From an uncultured Lachnospiraceae bacterium (GTDB lineage: Bacteria; Bacillota; Clostridia; Lachnospirales; Lachnospiraceae): a DNA stretch of 64,000 bases. The position numbers and the translations under genes were made by a program. The notes under the pieces were generated by a model that ran no database searches, was not told the DNA's origin, and worked only from the letters and a program-made list of their open reading frames with translations. The stretch spans positions 1-64,000 of the forward strand of contig OMXP01000002.1 in assembly GCA_900315055.1 (NCBI GenBank), written 5' to 3'. Shown here in pieces: positions 35,220-44,968 of this stretch (positions are counted from its first letter, which is position 1; the number at the start of each line of letters is the position of its first letter).

Positions 35220-36749
35220 ATGAGGGATATCACCATACTGGATATGCTGGAGAGGACGGCAGGAGCAAGGCCGGACAAGGCTGCGTTCCGGGATCCCCGG
35301 AAGGCTGTTACGTTTGCAGATCTTGTTCAGGTATCAAAACGGGTTGGAACCTATCTTGCAGGGAAGATTGCGTTCGGAAGCCCTGTTGCCTTCTACATGG
35401 AAAAGAGCGTCGATGCGCTCTGCGGGATGTTCGGGGCAGTCTATGCCGGGGGATTCTACAGCTTCATCGATGTACGGCAGCCCGCGGCGCGGGCAGAAAA
35501 GGCCCTGTCGGTCCTGCAGCCCTCGATTCTTTTCTATGACCGGGCACAGAGGGATAAGGCAGAAGCACTGTCGGTTTCCTGTCCGGCTGTGTGTCTGGAC
35601 GATGTCCTTTCGCAACTGCCGGAGGCAGATGAGAAGGTTTTATCGTCCATTCGCGCCGGGCTTCTCGATACGGATCCGCTGTATGTGAACTTTACAAGCG
35701 GCAGCACGGGGACGCCGAAGGGGGTTGCGGTCTGTCACCGGTCGGTTCTGGACTTTATCCCGTTCCTCGTGCAGATCTCGGGGATCGATGAGACGGACGT
35801 TCTCGGCAATCAGGCACCGTTTGACTTTGATGTCTCGGTCAAGGACATCTATACAACACTGTATACCGGAGCCGAGACGGTGCTCATTCCCCGGGAGTAT
35901 TTCACTGCGCCGACAACGCTCATGGACTACCTGTGTGATCATGAGGTGACGAGTCTTTGCTGGGCAGTCTCCGCCATGTGCTTTGTCTCCATCATGAACG
36001 GCTTTGACTACAGGGTGCCGGAGAAGATCCGAAGGGTCATGTTTTCGGGCGAGGTCATGCCGGTGAAGCAGCTCGATGTCTGGCAGAAGTTCCTGCCGGA
36101 AGCCGCCTTCATCAACCTGTACGGGCCGACGGAGATTACCTGCAACTGCACGTACTACGTGCTGAACCGGACATTTGAAAAGAACGAGAATATCCCGATC
36201 GGGCGGCCCTTCCCGAATGAGCGGGTGTTCCTGCTCGATGAAGAGGATCATCTGGTGACGAAGGAAGGGGTTCTTGGCGAGATCTGCGTCTGCGGCACGG
36301 CCCTGGCCCTCGGCTACTGGAATGATCCGGAGAAGACAGAGAAGGCCTTTGTGCAGAATCCCCTGAACCGGGTGTATCCGGAGCGGATGTACCGGACCGG
36401 GGATCTTGGCACATACGATGCCGACGGGAACCTCGTCTATCACACGCGGAAGGATTTTCAGATCAAGCAGATGGGGCAGCGGATCGAGCTTGGCGAGATC
36501 GAGGCGGCCGCGATGGCGCTTGACGGGGTCTTCCGGGCTGCCTGTGTGTATGATGCGGGAAAGAAGAAGATCCTGCTGTACTATACCGGAGAAAAGGATG
36601 TACCGGCAGTAAAGAAGGAGCTCTCCGCAACGCTCCCGCCCTACATGATGCCGGGAAAGACGGTGCAGGTTTCAGAGCTTCCGATGAACAAGAACGGAAA
36701 GATTGACCGGCAGGCACTGCTGGCTCTTGCAACGGGAGGGAAGAAGTGA
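35220..36749 (+). CDS. AMP-forming ligase, DltA/NRPS adenylation-domain-like
   Basis: 509 residues. 'YVNFTSGSTGTPKGVAVCH' (phosphate loop, residues ~155-172), 'INLYGPTEITCNCTYY', 'MYRTGDLG' and 'NKNGKIDRQAL' with Lys494 are the adenylation core motifs in order. It activates a carboxylic acid with ATP and should load it on the phosphopantetheine of a carrier protein. Resemblance to DltA suggests an amino acid, but the neighbour is a decarboxylase and the carrier is not clearly DltC, so D-alanine cannot be assumed. ATG 35220 follows GGAGGA. Its stop overlaps the decarboxylase start (GTGA), which implies linked dosage. Confidence 0.88.
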   Translation: MRDITILDMLERTAGARPDKAAFRDPRKAVTFADLVQVSKRVGTYLAGKIAFGSPVAFYMEKSVDALCGMFGAVYAGGFYSFIDVRQPAARAEKALSVLQPSILFYDRAQRDKAEALSVSCPAVCLDDVLSQLPEADEKVLSSIRAGLLDTDPLYVNFTSGSTGTPKGVAVCHRSVLDFIPFLVQISGIDETDVLGNQAPFDFDVSVKDIYTTLYTGAETVLIPREYFTAPTTLMDYLCDHEVTSLCWAVSAMCFVSIMNGFDYRVPEKIRRVMFSGEVMPVKQLDVWQKFLPEAAFINLYGPTEITCNCTYYVLNRTFEKNENIPIGRPFPNERVFLLDEEDHLVTKEGVLGEICVCGTALALGYWNDPEKTEKAFVQNPLNRVYPERMYRTGDLGTYDADGNLVYHTRKDFQIKQMGQRIELGEIEAAAMALDGVFRAACVYDAGKKKILLYYTGEKDVPAVKKELSATLPPYMMPGKTVQVSELPMNKNGKIDRQALLALATGGKK

Positions 36750-37945
36750 ACGAAGAAGAACTGAAGGGGCTATATTCTGCGTTCGGAACGCCCCTGTATG
36801 TCTTTGATACGGGAGAGCTTTCCGGGCGCGTAAAGAAGATCCGGGAGATCTTGGGAGATCGGATTCACCTTTGCTATTCCATCAAGGCAAATCCGTTCCT
36901 CGTGCCGGCGATGCTCCCTCTTGTCGACCGGCTCGAGGTGTGCAGCCCGGGGGAGCTTTCGATCTGCGAGGACCGGAAGGTCCCCGGAGAGAAGATTCTC
37001 TACTCCGGCGTCAACAAGATGCCGAACGACATCAAAGACGCCGTCAGTTATGGCGCCGGGATCTGTACGGCGGAATCCGTTCATCAGTTTACACTGGTCC
37101 ATGAGGAGGCTGTGCGGCAGGGTAAGGTACTGCCGATCCTTCTTCGGATCAATGTCGGCTCCCAGTTTGGCATGTCAAAAGAGGATCTCCTGTACCTGAT
37201 AGATCACCGTTCGGAATACCCGAACCTTGTCATCGAGGGGATCCACTGCTTTGGCGGGACTCAGAGAAAGAACCTGAAGATCCAGAGAGGGGAGCTTTCG
37301 ATGCTCCGGGATCTCTTCGAGGAGGTAAGGTCAGAGCATCACTTTGATCTCCACAGACTTGAGTACGGAACCGGGCTTCCGGTTCCCTGTTTTGAGGGGG
37401 ATGACTTCGATCACCCGTTCCGGCTTCTTTCGGACCTTGCCCCGGACCTTCAGGCGGCGGCAGACTTTGCGGACGTCACGGTTGAGATGGGACGTTTCTT
37501 TGCGGCATCCTGCGGCTGGTACCTGACGAAGGTCACGGACATCAAACAGGTGAAAGACGCCTGCTATGCCCTCGTTGACGGCGGGATTCATCACGTCCAC
37601 TACGACGGGCAGATGATGGGCATGAAGGTGCCGAAGATCGTACATCTGAAGGAGGATTCGACGTCGAAGGCCTCTGATCCGGAGACGCATTCCTGGACGA
37701 TCTGCGGGAGCCTCTGCACGACAAGCGACGTGCTGGTGCGGAAGGTGGATCTGGACGGGCTGTCTCTGGGAGATGTCCTTTGCTTTGCCAACGTCGGGGC
37801 CTATTCGGTGACCGAAGCGATGGATCTGTTTCTTTCCCGCACCATGCCGCGCGTGGTATTGTATGATGGACGTCAGGGTGAGCTTGCAAGGGACTTTGTG
37901 GAGTCCTGGAAGCTGAATACACAGGGTGACTCACAGCAGATGTGA
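36746..37945 (+). CDS. PLP-dependent decarboxylase, alanine-racemase fold (Orn/DAP decarboxylase family)
   Basis: 399 residues from GTG 36746. 'HLCYSIKANPF' contains the PLP lysine (Lys47); 'VNKMPNDIKDAV', 'IHCFGGTQ', 'VEMGRFFAASCG' and 'ICGSLCTTSD' (catalytic Cys, Cys324) follow the LysA/Orn decarboxylase pattern. Genuine lysA would not sit in this operon, and the ligase overlap argues for a dedicated role: either making the acid or amine that is loaded, or decarboxylating a carrier-bound amino acid. In exosortase-A exopolysaccharide loci of other bacteria a ligase, a decarboxylase of this superfamily and a carrier also sit together. Confidence 0.85.
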   Translation: MNEEELKGLYSAFGTPLYVFDTGELSGRVKKIREILGDRIHLCYSIKANPFLVPAMLPLVDRLEVCSPGELSICEDRKVPGEKILYSGVNKMPNDIKDAVSYGAGICTAESVHQFTLVHEEAVRQGKVLPILLRINVGSQFGMSKEDLLYLIDHRSEYPNLVIEGIHCFGGTQRKNLKIQRGELSMLRDLFEEVRSEHHFDLHRLEYGTGLPVPCFEGDDFDHPFRLLSDLAPDLQAAADFADVTVEMGRFFAASCGWYLTKVTDIKQVKDACYALVDGGIHHVHYDGQMMGMKVPKIVHLKEDSTSKASDPETHSWTICGSLCTTSDVLVRKVDLDGLSLGDVLCFANVGAYSVTEAMDLFLSRTMPRVVLYDGRQGELARDFVESWKLNTQGDSQQM

Positions 37946-37974
37946 GGATTCATGTTAAGTTGGAGGAAGGATCA

Positions 37975-38205
37975 ATGGACGAATTACTGGAGATTTTGCA
38001 GGACGTGACCGATGAGGTGGATTTTAAGACAGAAGAGCATCTGATCGACGACGGACTGCTGAACTCGTTTGACATTCTGCAGATCATCAGCGCACTGGAT
38101 GATGCCTACGGCATCTCGATCCCGGCATCGGAGATTGTGCCCGCGAACTTCAACAGCGCAAAGGCGATGCTGGCCCTTGTCAACAGGCTGCAGCAGGAAG
38201 GCTGA
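37975..38205 (+). CDS. Acyl/aminoacyl carrier protein
   Basis: 76 acidic residues. 'LIDDGLLNSFDILQIISAL' gives the phosphopantetheine serine (Ser31) in a DGLLNSF context, followed by 'YGISIPASEIVPANFNSAKA', as in small carrier proteins dedicated to accessory pathways. DltC has a similar GLLDSF site, but its third helix differs. ATG 37975 is preceded by GGAGGAAGG and is preferred to an in-frame start at 37942. It lies between the decarboxylase and the second MBOAT gene (8-base gap), so it is the likely shuttle from ligase to membrane transferase. Confidence 0.88.
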   Translation: MDELLEILQDVTDEVDFKTEEHLIDDGLLNSFDILQIISALDDAYGISIPASEIVPANFNSAKAMLALVNRLQQEG

Positions 38206-38213
38206 TTTCATTC

Positions 38214-39776
38214 ATGAGTCTGTTTTCACTCGGATACCTGATGTTCAACGGTATTCTTCTGATTCTGTATTATACGGTCTGCCGCAGGAAGCAGTGGATA
38301 CTGCTTCTTGCGGCAAGCCTTTTTTACTATACCCTGCTTTCGGGACAGGGGATGGTCTACCTTCTGCTCCATGCCCTGGTGACCTATGCCGGCGCAAGGA
38401 GACTTTCTTCCCTGGAGGATGCGTGCAGGATACGGCGAAAGGATCCATCCCTTGACCGGGAGGGGAAAAAGAAGGTCAAGGCAGCCTTTACACGCAGGAA
38501 ACGGGTGGTGCTCTGGACCGTGATCATCCTGCACCTTCTGGTCCTTGCAAGGCTGAAGTACTGGACGGATCTGTTCCCCTCGGCGCCGTCCCTTCTTCTG
38601 CCGCTTGGGATCTCGTTCTACACGTTCATGTCGATCAGCTATCTTGTCGATGTCTACGGCGGGAAGTATCCCGCGGAGCAAAACTTTGCCCGGCTTCTTC
38701 TGTATCTTTCCTGGTTCCCGCAGATGATCCAGGGACCGATCGGGCGCTATCCCGACATGGCGCCGCAGTTTCAGAAGACGCATACGTTTGACTCCGACCG
38801 GGCGCGGCGGGGGATGCTTCTTATTCTCTTTGGCCTTCTCAAGAAATATGTCGTTGCCGACATGCTGGTGAATGAGATCTCGGATCTCTTCGACGGGCCG
38901 GTGGATGGTCTTCCGGGGAGCCTTATCGTATTCGGTATTCTTCTCTACTCGGCGCAGCAGTACGCGGATTTCTCCGGCGGGATCGATATCGTCGCGGGAT
39001 TTTCGAGTCTGTTCGGGATCGAGCTTGCCCCGAACTTTCGGCAGCCGTATTTCAGCACGTCTCTCGGGGATTTCTGGCGGAGATGGCACATCAGCCTCGG
39101 CGCGTTCATGCGGGACTACGTGTTTTATCCGTTTGCGCTTTTAAAGCCTATGCAGAAGTTCGGCAAATGGTGCACGAAGCACCTCGGGAAGCACGCGGGG
39201 CGGGTGCTGCCGGCCTGCATTGCAAACATCCTGGTGTTCTTCATCGTCGGCATCTGGCACGGCGCCCAGCTCCACTACGTGCTCTGGGGTCTGTACAACG
39301 GCCTGGTGATCGCCTTGAGCGACCTCACGGCGCCGTTCTGGACAGGGCTTGCGAATAAGCTCCATATGAATACGGAATCGAAGGGATTCCATGTGTTCCG
39401 GATCATCCGGACCTTTGTGATCGTCAATATCGGCTGGTACTTTGACCGCATCACGGATTTTAGGAGCTGCATGACCTGCCTTGCAAGGACGCTGACGCAC
39501 TTTGATGCGGGACATTTTGCTTCTGCCCTTGTGCAGGAGTTCTGCACCGGATCGGATAAACTGACGGTTTTCGGGAGCATGGCGCTTGCCCTTGTGGGCT
39601 GTATCGTGATCTTTGTCGTGAGTTTCCGGAAAGAGACGGGGCACGATGTTTCCGGGGAGCTGATGGCAGGAAAGCCTGCTGTTCAGGGAGTTCTTGTGAT
39701 GCTGTCCCTGATGCTGATTCTTTCGTCGTTCCTGTTTACGACGAGTGCGGGAGGTTTTCTGTATGCAAACTTCTGA
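38214..39776 (+). CDS. MBOAT family O-acyltransferase (second of three)
   Basis: 520 residues with about 11-12 helices. 'LGDFWRRWHISLGAFMRDYV' and 'FIVGIWHGAQLHYVLWGLY' are the MBOAT signatures, with His349 the expected catalytic residue. It shares the FWRRWH block and the C-terminal 'YANF' ending with the first MBOAT protein, so these two are the closer pair. It lies 8 bases after the carrier gene and is the best candidate to accept the carrier-bound group. Its stop overlaps the next SGNH-like gene by 14 bases. Confidence 0.88.
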   Translation: MSLFSLGYLMFNGILLILYYTVCRRKQWILLLAASLFYYTLLSGQGMVYLLLHALVTYAGARRLSSLEDACRIRRKDPSLDREGKKKVKAAFTRRKRVVLWTVIILHLLVLARLKYWTDLFPSAPSLLLPLGISFYTFMSISYLVDVYGGKYPAEQNFARLLLYLSWFPQMIQGPIGRYPDMAPQFQKTHTFDSDRARRGMLLILFGLLKKYVVADMLVNEISDLFDGPVDGLPGSLIVFGILLYSAQQYADFSGGIDIVAGFSSLFGIELAPNFRQPYFSTSLGDFWRRWHISLGAFMRDYVFYPFALLKPMQKFGKWCTKHLGKHAGRVLPACIANILVFFIVGIWHGAQLHYVLWGLYNGLVIALSDLTAPFWTGLANKLHMNTESKGFHVFRIIRTFVIVNIGWYFDRITDFRSCMTCLARTLTHFDAGHFASALVQEFCTGSDKLTVFGSMALALVGCIVIFVVSFRKETGHDVSGELMAGKPAVQGVLVMLSLMLILSSFLFTTSAGGFLYANF

Positions 39777-40845
39777 GCACAGGATCGGATCGAAGCGGAT
39801 CCGGATCATCGGGATCATCGCCCTGTTTGTCGCAGTTTTCGTTCTTCTGAATGCCCTGCTGTGCTTTCTTATCGAGCCCTATCGCCCGAGCGGCTATGAG
39901 ATGTGGGAGGGATTCCGGTCGAAGACGACCCTCGATACCGTCTATGTCGGGACATCGGAAGCGGAGTGCGGGATTGACCCTGCGGTTGTCGATTCTGCCA
40001 CCGGCTCTTCCTCCTACAATATGGCCACCAACATGCAGGACCTGTACTGTTCCTTTGATGCGATGCGGACGGCCGTGGAAGAAAAGGGGATCACACGCGT
40101 AGTCCTGTGCCTTGATACCGATATCTCTTCCATGGAGAGGAAGGACAACAGCCGGGCAGAGGAGAACTATATCCTTGCCAGGGCAAGAACGGAGTCCGCA
40201 TCGAAGGGGCTGAAGGACCGGCTGTCCTTTGCGTTTTCACCGGAGATCATCGGGACCAGTGCATCCCTTACCCTCTGGTTTCCCTGGATCTACAACCGAT
40301 CCTTTGACGTAAAAAAGAACGTCACGGAGAAGCTCTCCGGGGCGGTTTCGGACCCTTTGGGACACCGGGACGAGAACGGATTTGAACCCAATGACGTGGT
40401 GACGGAGAATCCCGGCTTTGTGGACCGGGAGGACGCAGAATCCTTCAGTACGGAAAACGATCTCACAAAACCGGAACTTACGGACAGCAACCGCCTGCTG
40501 CTCTCCGAGATCCTCATGTACTGCAGAAGTCACGGCGTGACTCTTACGGTGATGGCGCTTCCTGCGGCAAATGTCTTCAACATGTACGATTACGATGCCT
40601 ACCTTGCCTGGACGAAGGAGATCGACGACCTGTGCGCTGCCTATGGGACGCACTTCTACAACTGCAACCTGATCGACAGAAACGTCCTGTTCGTACCCTA
40701 TGACGAGTACAAGGACGTCAGCCATATGAATACGAAGGGCGCAGAGCGCTTTTCTGCATTCCTTGCAACGTTCTTAGAGGCGGATCCGGAGACGGCGTAT
40801 TCCTGGTTTCGGTATTCCAGGCAGCAGTCGGCGGATCTTTTCTGA
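39763..40845 (+). CDS. SGNH-like partner of the second MBOAT protein
   Basis: 360 residues: one N-terminal helix (about 14-37), then an extracytoplasmic domain with 'TVYVGTSEAECGID' (candidate nucleophile Ser) and 'YKDVSHMNTKGAERF', giving the HxNxxG block seen in all SGNH-like proteins of this operon. The middle 150 residues are longer than in the first partner. ATG 39763 follows GGGAGG and overlaps the MBOAT stop, which argues for tight functional pairing. Confidence 0.72.
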   Translation: MQTSEHRIGSKRIRIIGIIALFVAVFVLLNALLCFLIEPYRPSGYEMWEGFRSKTTLDTVYVGTSEAECGIDPAVVDSATGSSSYNMATNMQDLYCSFDAMRTAVEEKGITRVVLCLDTDISSMERKDNSRAEENYILARARTESASKGLKDRLSFAFSPEIIGTSASLTLWFPWIYNRSFDVKKNVTEKLSGAVSDPLGHRDENGFEPNDVVTENPGFVDREDAESFSTENDLTKPELTDSNRLLLSEILMYCRSHGVTLTVMALPAANVFNMYDYDAYLAWTKEIDDLCAAYGTHFYNCNLIDRNVLFVPYDEYKDVSHMNTKGAERFSAFLATFLEADPETAYSWFRYSRQQSADLF

Positions 40846-40893
40846 AGAAGACAAACAGGGAAAAACGGGCACGGGATTTGGAGAGTGAGGGAT

Positions 40894-43470
40894 ATGGTGA
40901 CATCTATGAGAAGATCGTGGTGGCGGTATGGAGGTTTGGCTGCGTCAGCTGTTCTTGTTCTTACGGTCATCTGCATTGCCCTGTTCACGGACCAGCTCTA
41001 CGTCAAAAGAACGTCCGTGCAGGGACAGGAAGAGAGCGGATCGCATACGGTTGAACTGACAAAAGAGCCGACCTCACAGGAATTCTCGTCCAACTATGAT
41101 TATCTCGACGGCGTCATGCTGTATCTTGTTGCAGAAAACCACCCGACGGGAACGGTCAGGGTAAGCCTCTGTCAGAAGGACCGGGTGCTGGATTCTGTTT
41201 CTATCGACGTGAGTCAGGTTCAGGATTCGTCCTGGACAGAGGTAAAGATCAGCAGGATGATCAGACGGGATACGCCGTACCAGCTGGAAATTTCTTTTGT
41301 AAGAGACAGTGACTGTCCGGAAAAAGCCACGCTTTCCTGTGTCATGAACCCGGGGGATACGGTTGTGGAATCAGACCAGTCGACTCTGATCGTGACAGAG
41401 AGCGCCGGAGAGCAGGGGAGCATGCTGCTCGGATTTTATGCCCTCGATGGCAGGACAAAGATCACGATGGGCTGGGTGATCTTCATGGCGGTGCTGTCGG
41501 CGTTGCTGGTAATCGACTTCCTCTTCCCGGACAGCCGCCCCGCTGTCTTTCTTCGTGAAAACCGGTTCATACAAAGCAGGCACGGTCGGAAGGCACTGGT
41601 GATTCTCATCAGTGTTCTGCAGTTTCTGCTCCTCGTCCCGAATGTGGTCTACCATCTCACCAACATCGGTCTGGACCCGAGCTGGCGATACTTTCTGAAT
41701 GTCGCCGGAGAGCAGGGGTATATCTTCGGCAGGGACATTTTCTTTACCTATGGTCCCCTGGGATACCTGTGCTATCTCATGAACCTGAACAACGGACAGT
41801 ACATCGCAGGACTTGTCATCTGGGGGTGCCTTTTTGCCGTGCACATCCTGCTGCTTGTGATCCTCTGCCGGTATGTGCTCTCAGGGCAGCTGTCTCTCAC
41901 GGCCTTTGCGCTGTCCTTTTTCTGCTATCTTCCGCTGATTCACGATACGCAGACGGACAATTACATGCTGTTTCTCGTGCTGCTTGGTGTTGCGGTCTGG
42001 AAGATCGGAGACCGGAAGAAGACGGCTACTGTCCTTGTGAATGCATTGCTGTGCCTGATGTTTTTCAGCAAGTTTTCGACCTTTTCGAACTCCGTGGTGT
42101 TTCTGCTCTTCTTCATCGGTCTGGAACTGGTTTTCGAGCGCGACTGGCATTCGATCTTTCTGCTTCTGCCTGCCTGTGTGATCACGCCTGTTCTCTATCT
42201 TCTGTATAACCCGTCCGTGCGGGACCTCATCGCCTATGTCAGCGGTGTGCTGAAGATCTCGAGCGGCTGGATGAAGACGCAGCAGTGGGACGATATGTAT
42301 TCCGCCAGGGAGTTTCGAAGCCTGTACCTGATCATTGCCCTGTACCTTCTGCTCCTGCTGCTTTCTGTTCTTGCGGACCGGCACCGTTCCACGATGTTGG
42401 CGGCGGGGAGCGTCTCCCTGTTCATGGCATACAAGTATGGCGTCGGTGCCCATGGCATGCCGATGACCATCTGGCTGACAGCCATGCTGTTTACGGTATT
42501 CTACCTGACCCTGCCAGTGGGAAATCCGGTGCCGGCAGGAACCTCGGACTCCCACAGTATCCGGAGAGCCGGTAAAAGTCTTGCCATTCTGATCTGCTGT
42601 ATCAGCATCACGATGCTGCAGAGCGTCAACCTGAGGGTCGGGAGCACGGAGCTGAAGCAAATGGTTCTCGGAAAAATCCATACGGCAACGCATCTGTCGG
42701 AGTCCTCGCTTACACCGGAGCTTGCCGCGAAAGCGGATATCCCGCAGGAGATGCTGGATCTGGTCGGGGATCAGACGATCAGTGTCTATCCCTGGCGCAC
42801 GGCTTATCAGGCAGTCTACCCGGATCTTCATGTCATCGTCGGTCCCTCTGTGCAGAACTGCAACCTGTTTATCCTTTGGCTCGATGAACTCGAGGCTGAC
42901 TGGTACCGCTCCGACAAAGCCCCGGAATATCTTCTGGTCCATGAGGGCACGATCTTCAATCATCTGAAAGGGCTGGAAAATCCTCTGACCTGGGAAGCCA
43001 TCTGGCAGAACTATGAGACGGTAATGACGGGTGGCGGCATGATCCTGCTTGAGAAGAAAGAGGATCAGACGGTCGTTACAAAGACCTTTCTTTGCAGTAA
43101 GACGTACGGGATCACAGATGTGATCGAGGTTCCGGAAGATGCGGACTATGCGGTAATCCATGTGAAGATGGCGCTGCAGGGGAAGCTGAAAGACCTGTTC
43201 TACCGGGCCGGCATGATGACGATGACCGTGACCTATGCGGACGGCAGAAGTGACAGCGGAAGCCTCGTCGTGCCAAACCTTGAATCCGGCTTTTACACCT
43301 TTGAATATCCGCAGACGATGGAGCGGACAGAGGATCTGTTTTCGGGGGAGAAGATGCCGGAAATGACGACGTTCCAGCTTTCCGGGACAGCGGTGCGGTG
43401 TTATGAGAGTACCATGACGATCGACTGGTACAGCGCAGAAAAAAAGCAGGGGGTGTCGTCCTCTTTGTAA
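40894..43470 (+). CDS. Large polytopic membrane protein with N-terminal beta-rich domain
   Basis: About 858 residues. One helix (about 12-33) is followed by an extracytoplasmic beta-rich domain (40-165), then about 12 helices (175-590), then a soluble C-terminal domain (about 600-855). The topology and the first loop around 'NIGLDPSWRYFLNVAGEQGY' resemble GT-C/DUF2142-like proteins, and the N-terminal domain has the same strand pattern as in the two DUF2142 proteins here. I do not recognise a family with certainty. It lies inside the MBOAT operon, so it may build or export the glycan being modified. The start is uncertain: ATG 40894 is 9 bases after GGAGA; GTG 40885 abuts it. Confidence 0.6.
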   Translation: MVTSMRRSWWRYGGLAASAVLVLTVICIALFTDQLYVKRTSVQGQEESGSHTVELTKEPTSQEFSSNYDYLDGVMLYLVAENHPTGTVRVSLCQKDRVLDSVSIDVSQVQDSSWTEVKISRMIRRDTPYQLEISFVRDSDCPEKATLSCVMNPGDTVVESDQSTLIVTESAGEQGSMLLGFYALDGRTKITMGWVIFMAVLSALLVIDFLFPDSRPAVFLRENRFIQSRHGRKALVILISVLQFLLLVPNVVYHLTNIGLDPSWRYFLNVAGEQGYIFGRDIFFTYGPLGYLCYLMNLNNGQYIAGLVIWGCLFAVHILLLVILCRYVLSGQLSLTAFALSFFCYLPLIHDTQTDNYMLFLVLLGVAVWKIGDRKKTATVLVNALLCLMFFSKFSTFSNSVVFLLFFIGLELVFERDWHSIFLLLPACVITPVLYLLYNPSVRDLIAYVSGVLKISSGWMKTQQWDDMYSAREFRSLYLIIALYLLLLLLSVLADRHRSTMLAAGSVSLFMAYKYGVGAHGMPMTIWLTAMLFTVFYLTLPVGNPVPAGTSDSHSIRRAGKSLAILICCISITMLQSVNLRVGSTELKQMVLGKIHTATHLSESSLTPELAAKADIPQEMLDLVGDQTISVYPWRTAYQAVYPDLHVIVGPSVQNCNLFILWLDELEADWYRSDKAPEYLLVHEGTIFNHLKGLENPLTWEAIWQNYETVMTGGGMILLEKKEDQTVVTKTFLCSKTYGITDVIEVPEDADYAVIHVKMALQGKLKDLFYRAGMMTMTVTYADGRSDSGSLVVPNLESGFYTFEYPQTMERTEDLFSGEKMPEMTTFQLSGTAVRCYESTMTIDWYSAEKKQGVSSSL

Positions 43471-43497
43471 CTGTTGACTGATCCTGACTGTAGCAAT

Positions 43498-44952
43498 ATG
43501 ACTTTTCTTTCCGTTTCCTTCATCCTGTTCTTTGCCCTGGTGTTTGCGGGGTACTATCTGGTTCCTGACAGGTACCGGTACCTCGTGATTGCAGCCGCCG
43601 GCTGCATCTTCTACGGATACGGGGAGCCTTCCCGGCTCCTTCTTGTCTTTCTGGTGACGGGGATCGTCTATGCAGGTGGGCTTGTCCTTGAAAGGCTTGA
43701 GAACGGCGGTTTGCGGCGCCGGTGGTATGTTCTGTTCTTTGCTTTGACTCTCGTTCCCCTTGTCATCTGGAAGGTCCTCAGCTGGCAGGGAACGGCGATT
43801 CCGGTGGGACTCTCGTTCTACAGCTTTCAGGCGGCGGGGTATCTCCATGACGTGTATCACGGAAAGCTTTCTGCAGAACGCAATCCTGTCCGTCTCTTTT
43901 CCTTTACCGCCTTCTTCCCGACCATCCTCTCCGGGCCGATTGCAAAGGCAAGATACCTGCTGCCGCAGCTGCGGGAGATTGAGAAACCTTCGTCTGAGAT
44001 GCTGATCCACGGATTTCTTCTGTTCGTTTTTGGTATGGCAGAGAAGGTCCTCGTTGCCGATGCGCTCTCCTCTGCGGTCGCCTTTATCTTTGACCGGTAC
44101 GGGTTTTACGGGAGAGGATACTATCTTGTCGCGGCGATGCTCTTTGCCACCCAGCTCTACGCGGACTTTTCCGGCTATTCGGACATGGCGATCGGCGCAG
44201 CTGCGATGCTGGGGATCCGCCTCGAGAAGAACTTCACGAATCCGTTCCTCTCGGTATCCCTGAAGGATCTCTGGAACAACTGGCATGTGAGCCTGAACGA
44301 CTGGTTCCTCGAAAACATCTACTTCCCACTCGGAGGATCGAGGAAGGGGACGGTGCGAAAGTATGTGAACCTCATGATCGTGTTTCTGGTGAGCGGCCTC
44401 TGGCACGGAACCGGCGTGCACTTCGTGGTGTGGGGACTCTTCAACGGCGCCCTGATGGTTGTGGGAGAGGTGACGGATCCGTACCGGAAGAGGCTGCGGG
44501 GAATGATGCACATCCGGGAGGACAACCCGGTTCTTGTCTGGATCCGGCGGCTTCTGGTGTTCCTTCTCTTTTCTCTGGCGTTCATCTTTTTCAGGGCGGG
44601 GACGACAAAGGACGGAGTGGCGCTCCTTCTCGGGTGTCTGACGGTTCGGCCCTCGGATCTTCGGGCGATCTATCTGCCGCTTCTGTTTGACAATGATTCC
44701 GCAAAGACCTTACTTGTCGGCGTTTGCATTCTCGCCTTCTTCGTCCTCCAGTATCTGCGACGGGGAAAAGTGGTAAAGGGGAAGAACGGAGAGAAGGAGG
44801 TGGTCCTGACATCCGGTGCCTATCAGAGGTTCCGGTCTTTGCCGACCCTTTGTCAGGTGCTGCCGGTTGCCCTTCTTCTTGCCTTTTCGATCTATACGCT
44901 CTGCGCCGGCGGGACGAAGACCAACACCTCGTTCATCTACTTTGCGTTTTAG
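43498..44952 (+). CDS. MBOAT family O-acyltransferase (third of three, AlgI-like)
   Basis: 484 residues with about 11 helices. 'FLENIYFPLGGSRKG' and 'LVSGLWHGTGVHFVVWGLF' (His303) place it near AlgI and related O-acetyltransferases. The first signature reads 'LWNNWHVSLNDWF' instead of FWRRWH, so the RR pair of the other two is NN here. It probably serves a different acyl donor from the first two. No clear ribosome-binding site precedes ATG 43498; translation may rely on the upstream gene 27 bases away. Confidence 0.87.
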   Translation: MTFLSVSFILFFALVFAGYYLVPDRYRYLVIAAAGCIFYGYGEPSRLLLVFLVTGIVYAGGLVLERLENGGLRRRWYVLFFALTLVPLVIWKVLSWQGTAIPVGLSFYSFQAAGYLHDVYHGKLSAERNPVRLFSFTAFFPTILSGPIAKARYLLPQLREIEKPSSEMLIHGFLLFVFGMAEKVLVADALSSAVAFIFDRYGFYGRGYYLVAAMLFATQLYADFSGYSDMAIGAAAMLGIRLEKNFTNPFLSVSLKDLWNNWHVSLNDWFLENIYFPLGGSRKGTVRKYVNLMIVFLVSGLWHGTGVHFVVWGLFNGALMVVGEVTDPYRKRLRGMMHIREDNPVLVWIRRLLVFLLFSLAFIFFRAGTTKDGVALLLGCLTVRPSDLRAIYLPLLFDNDSAKTLLVGVCILAFFVLQYLRRGKVVKGKNGEKEVVLTSGAYQRFRSLPTLCQVLPVALLLAFSIYTLCAGGTKTNTSFIYFAF

Positions 44953-44968
44953 GGAAGGAGAAAGTGGG

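Noticed and set aside
36746-37945. Ordinary lysA (diaminopimelate decarboxylase)
   Set aside because: The family motifs fit, but the GTGA overlap with the ligase and the carrier downstream argue for a dedicated pathway role; kept as a generic family call.
41881-44511. 876-codon open frame antisense to the operon membrane protein and third MBOAT gene
   Set aside because: No recognisable domain, His/Arg/Gln-rich composition, and it spans two well-supported genes and their boundary.
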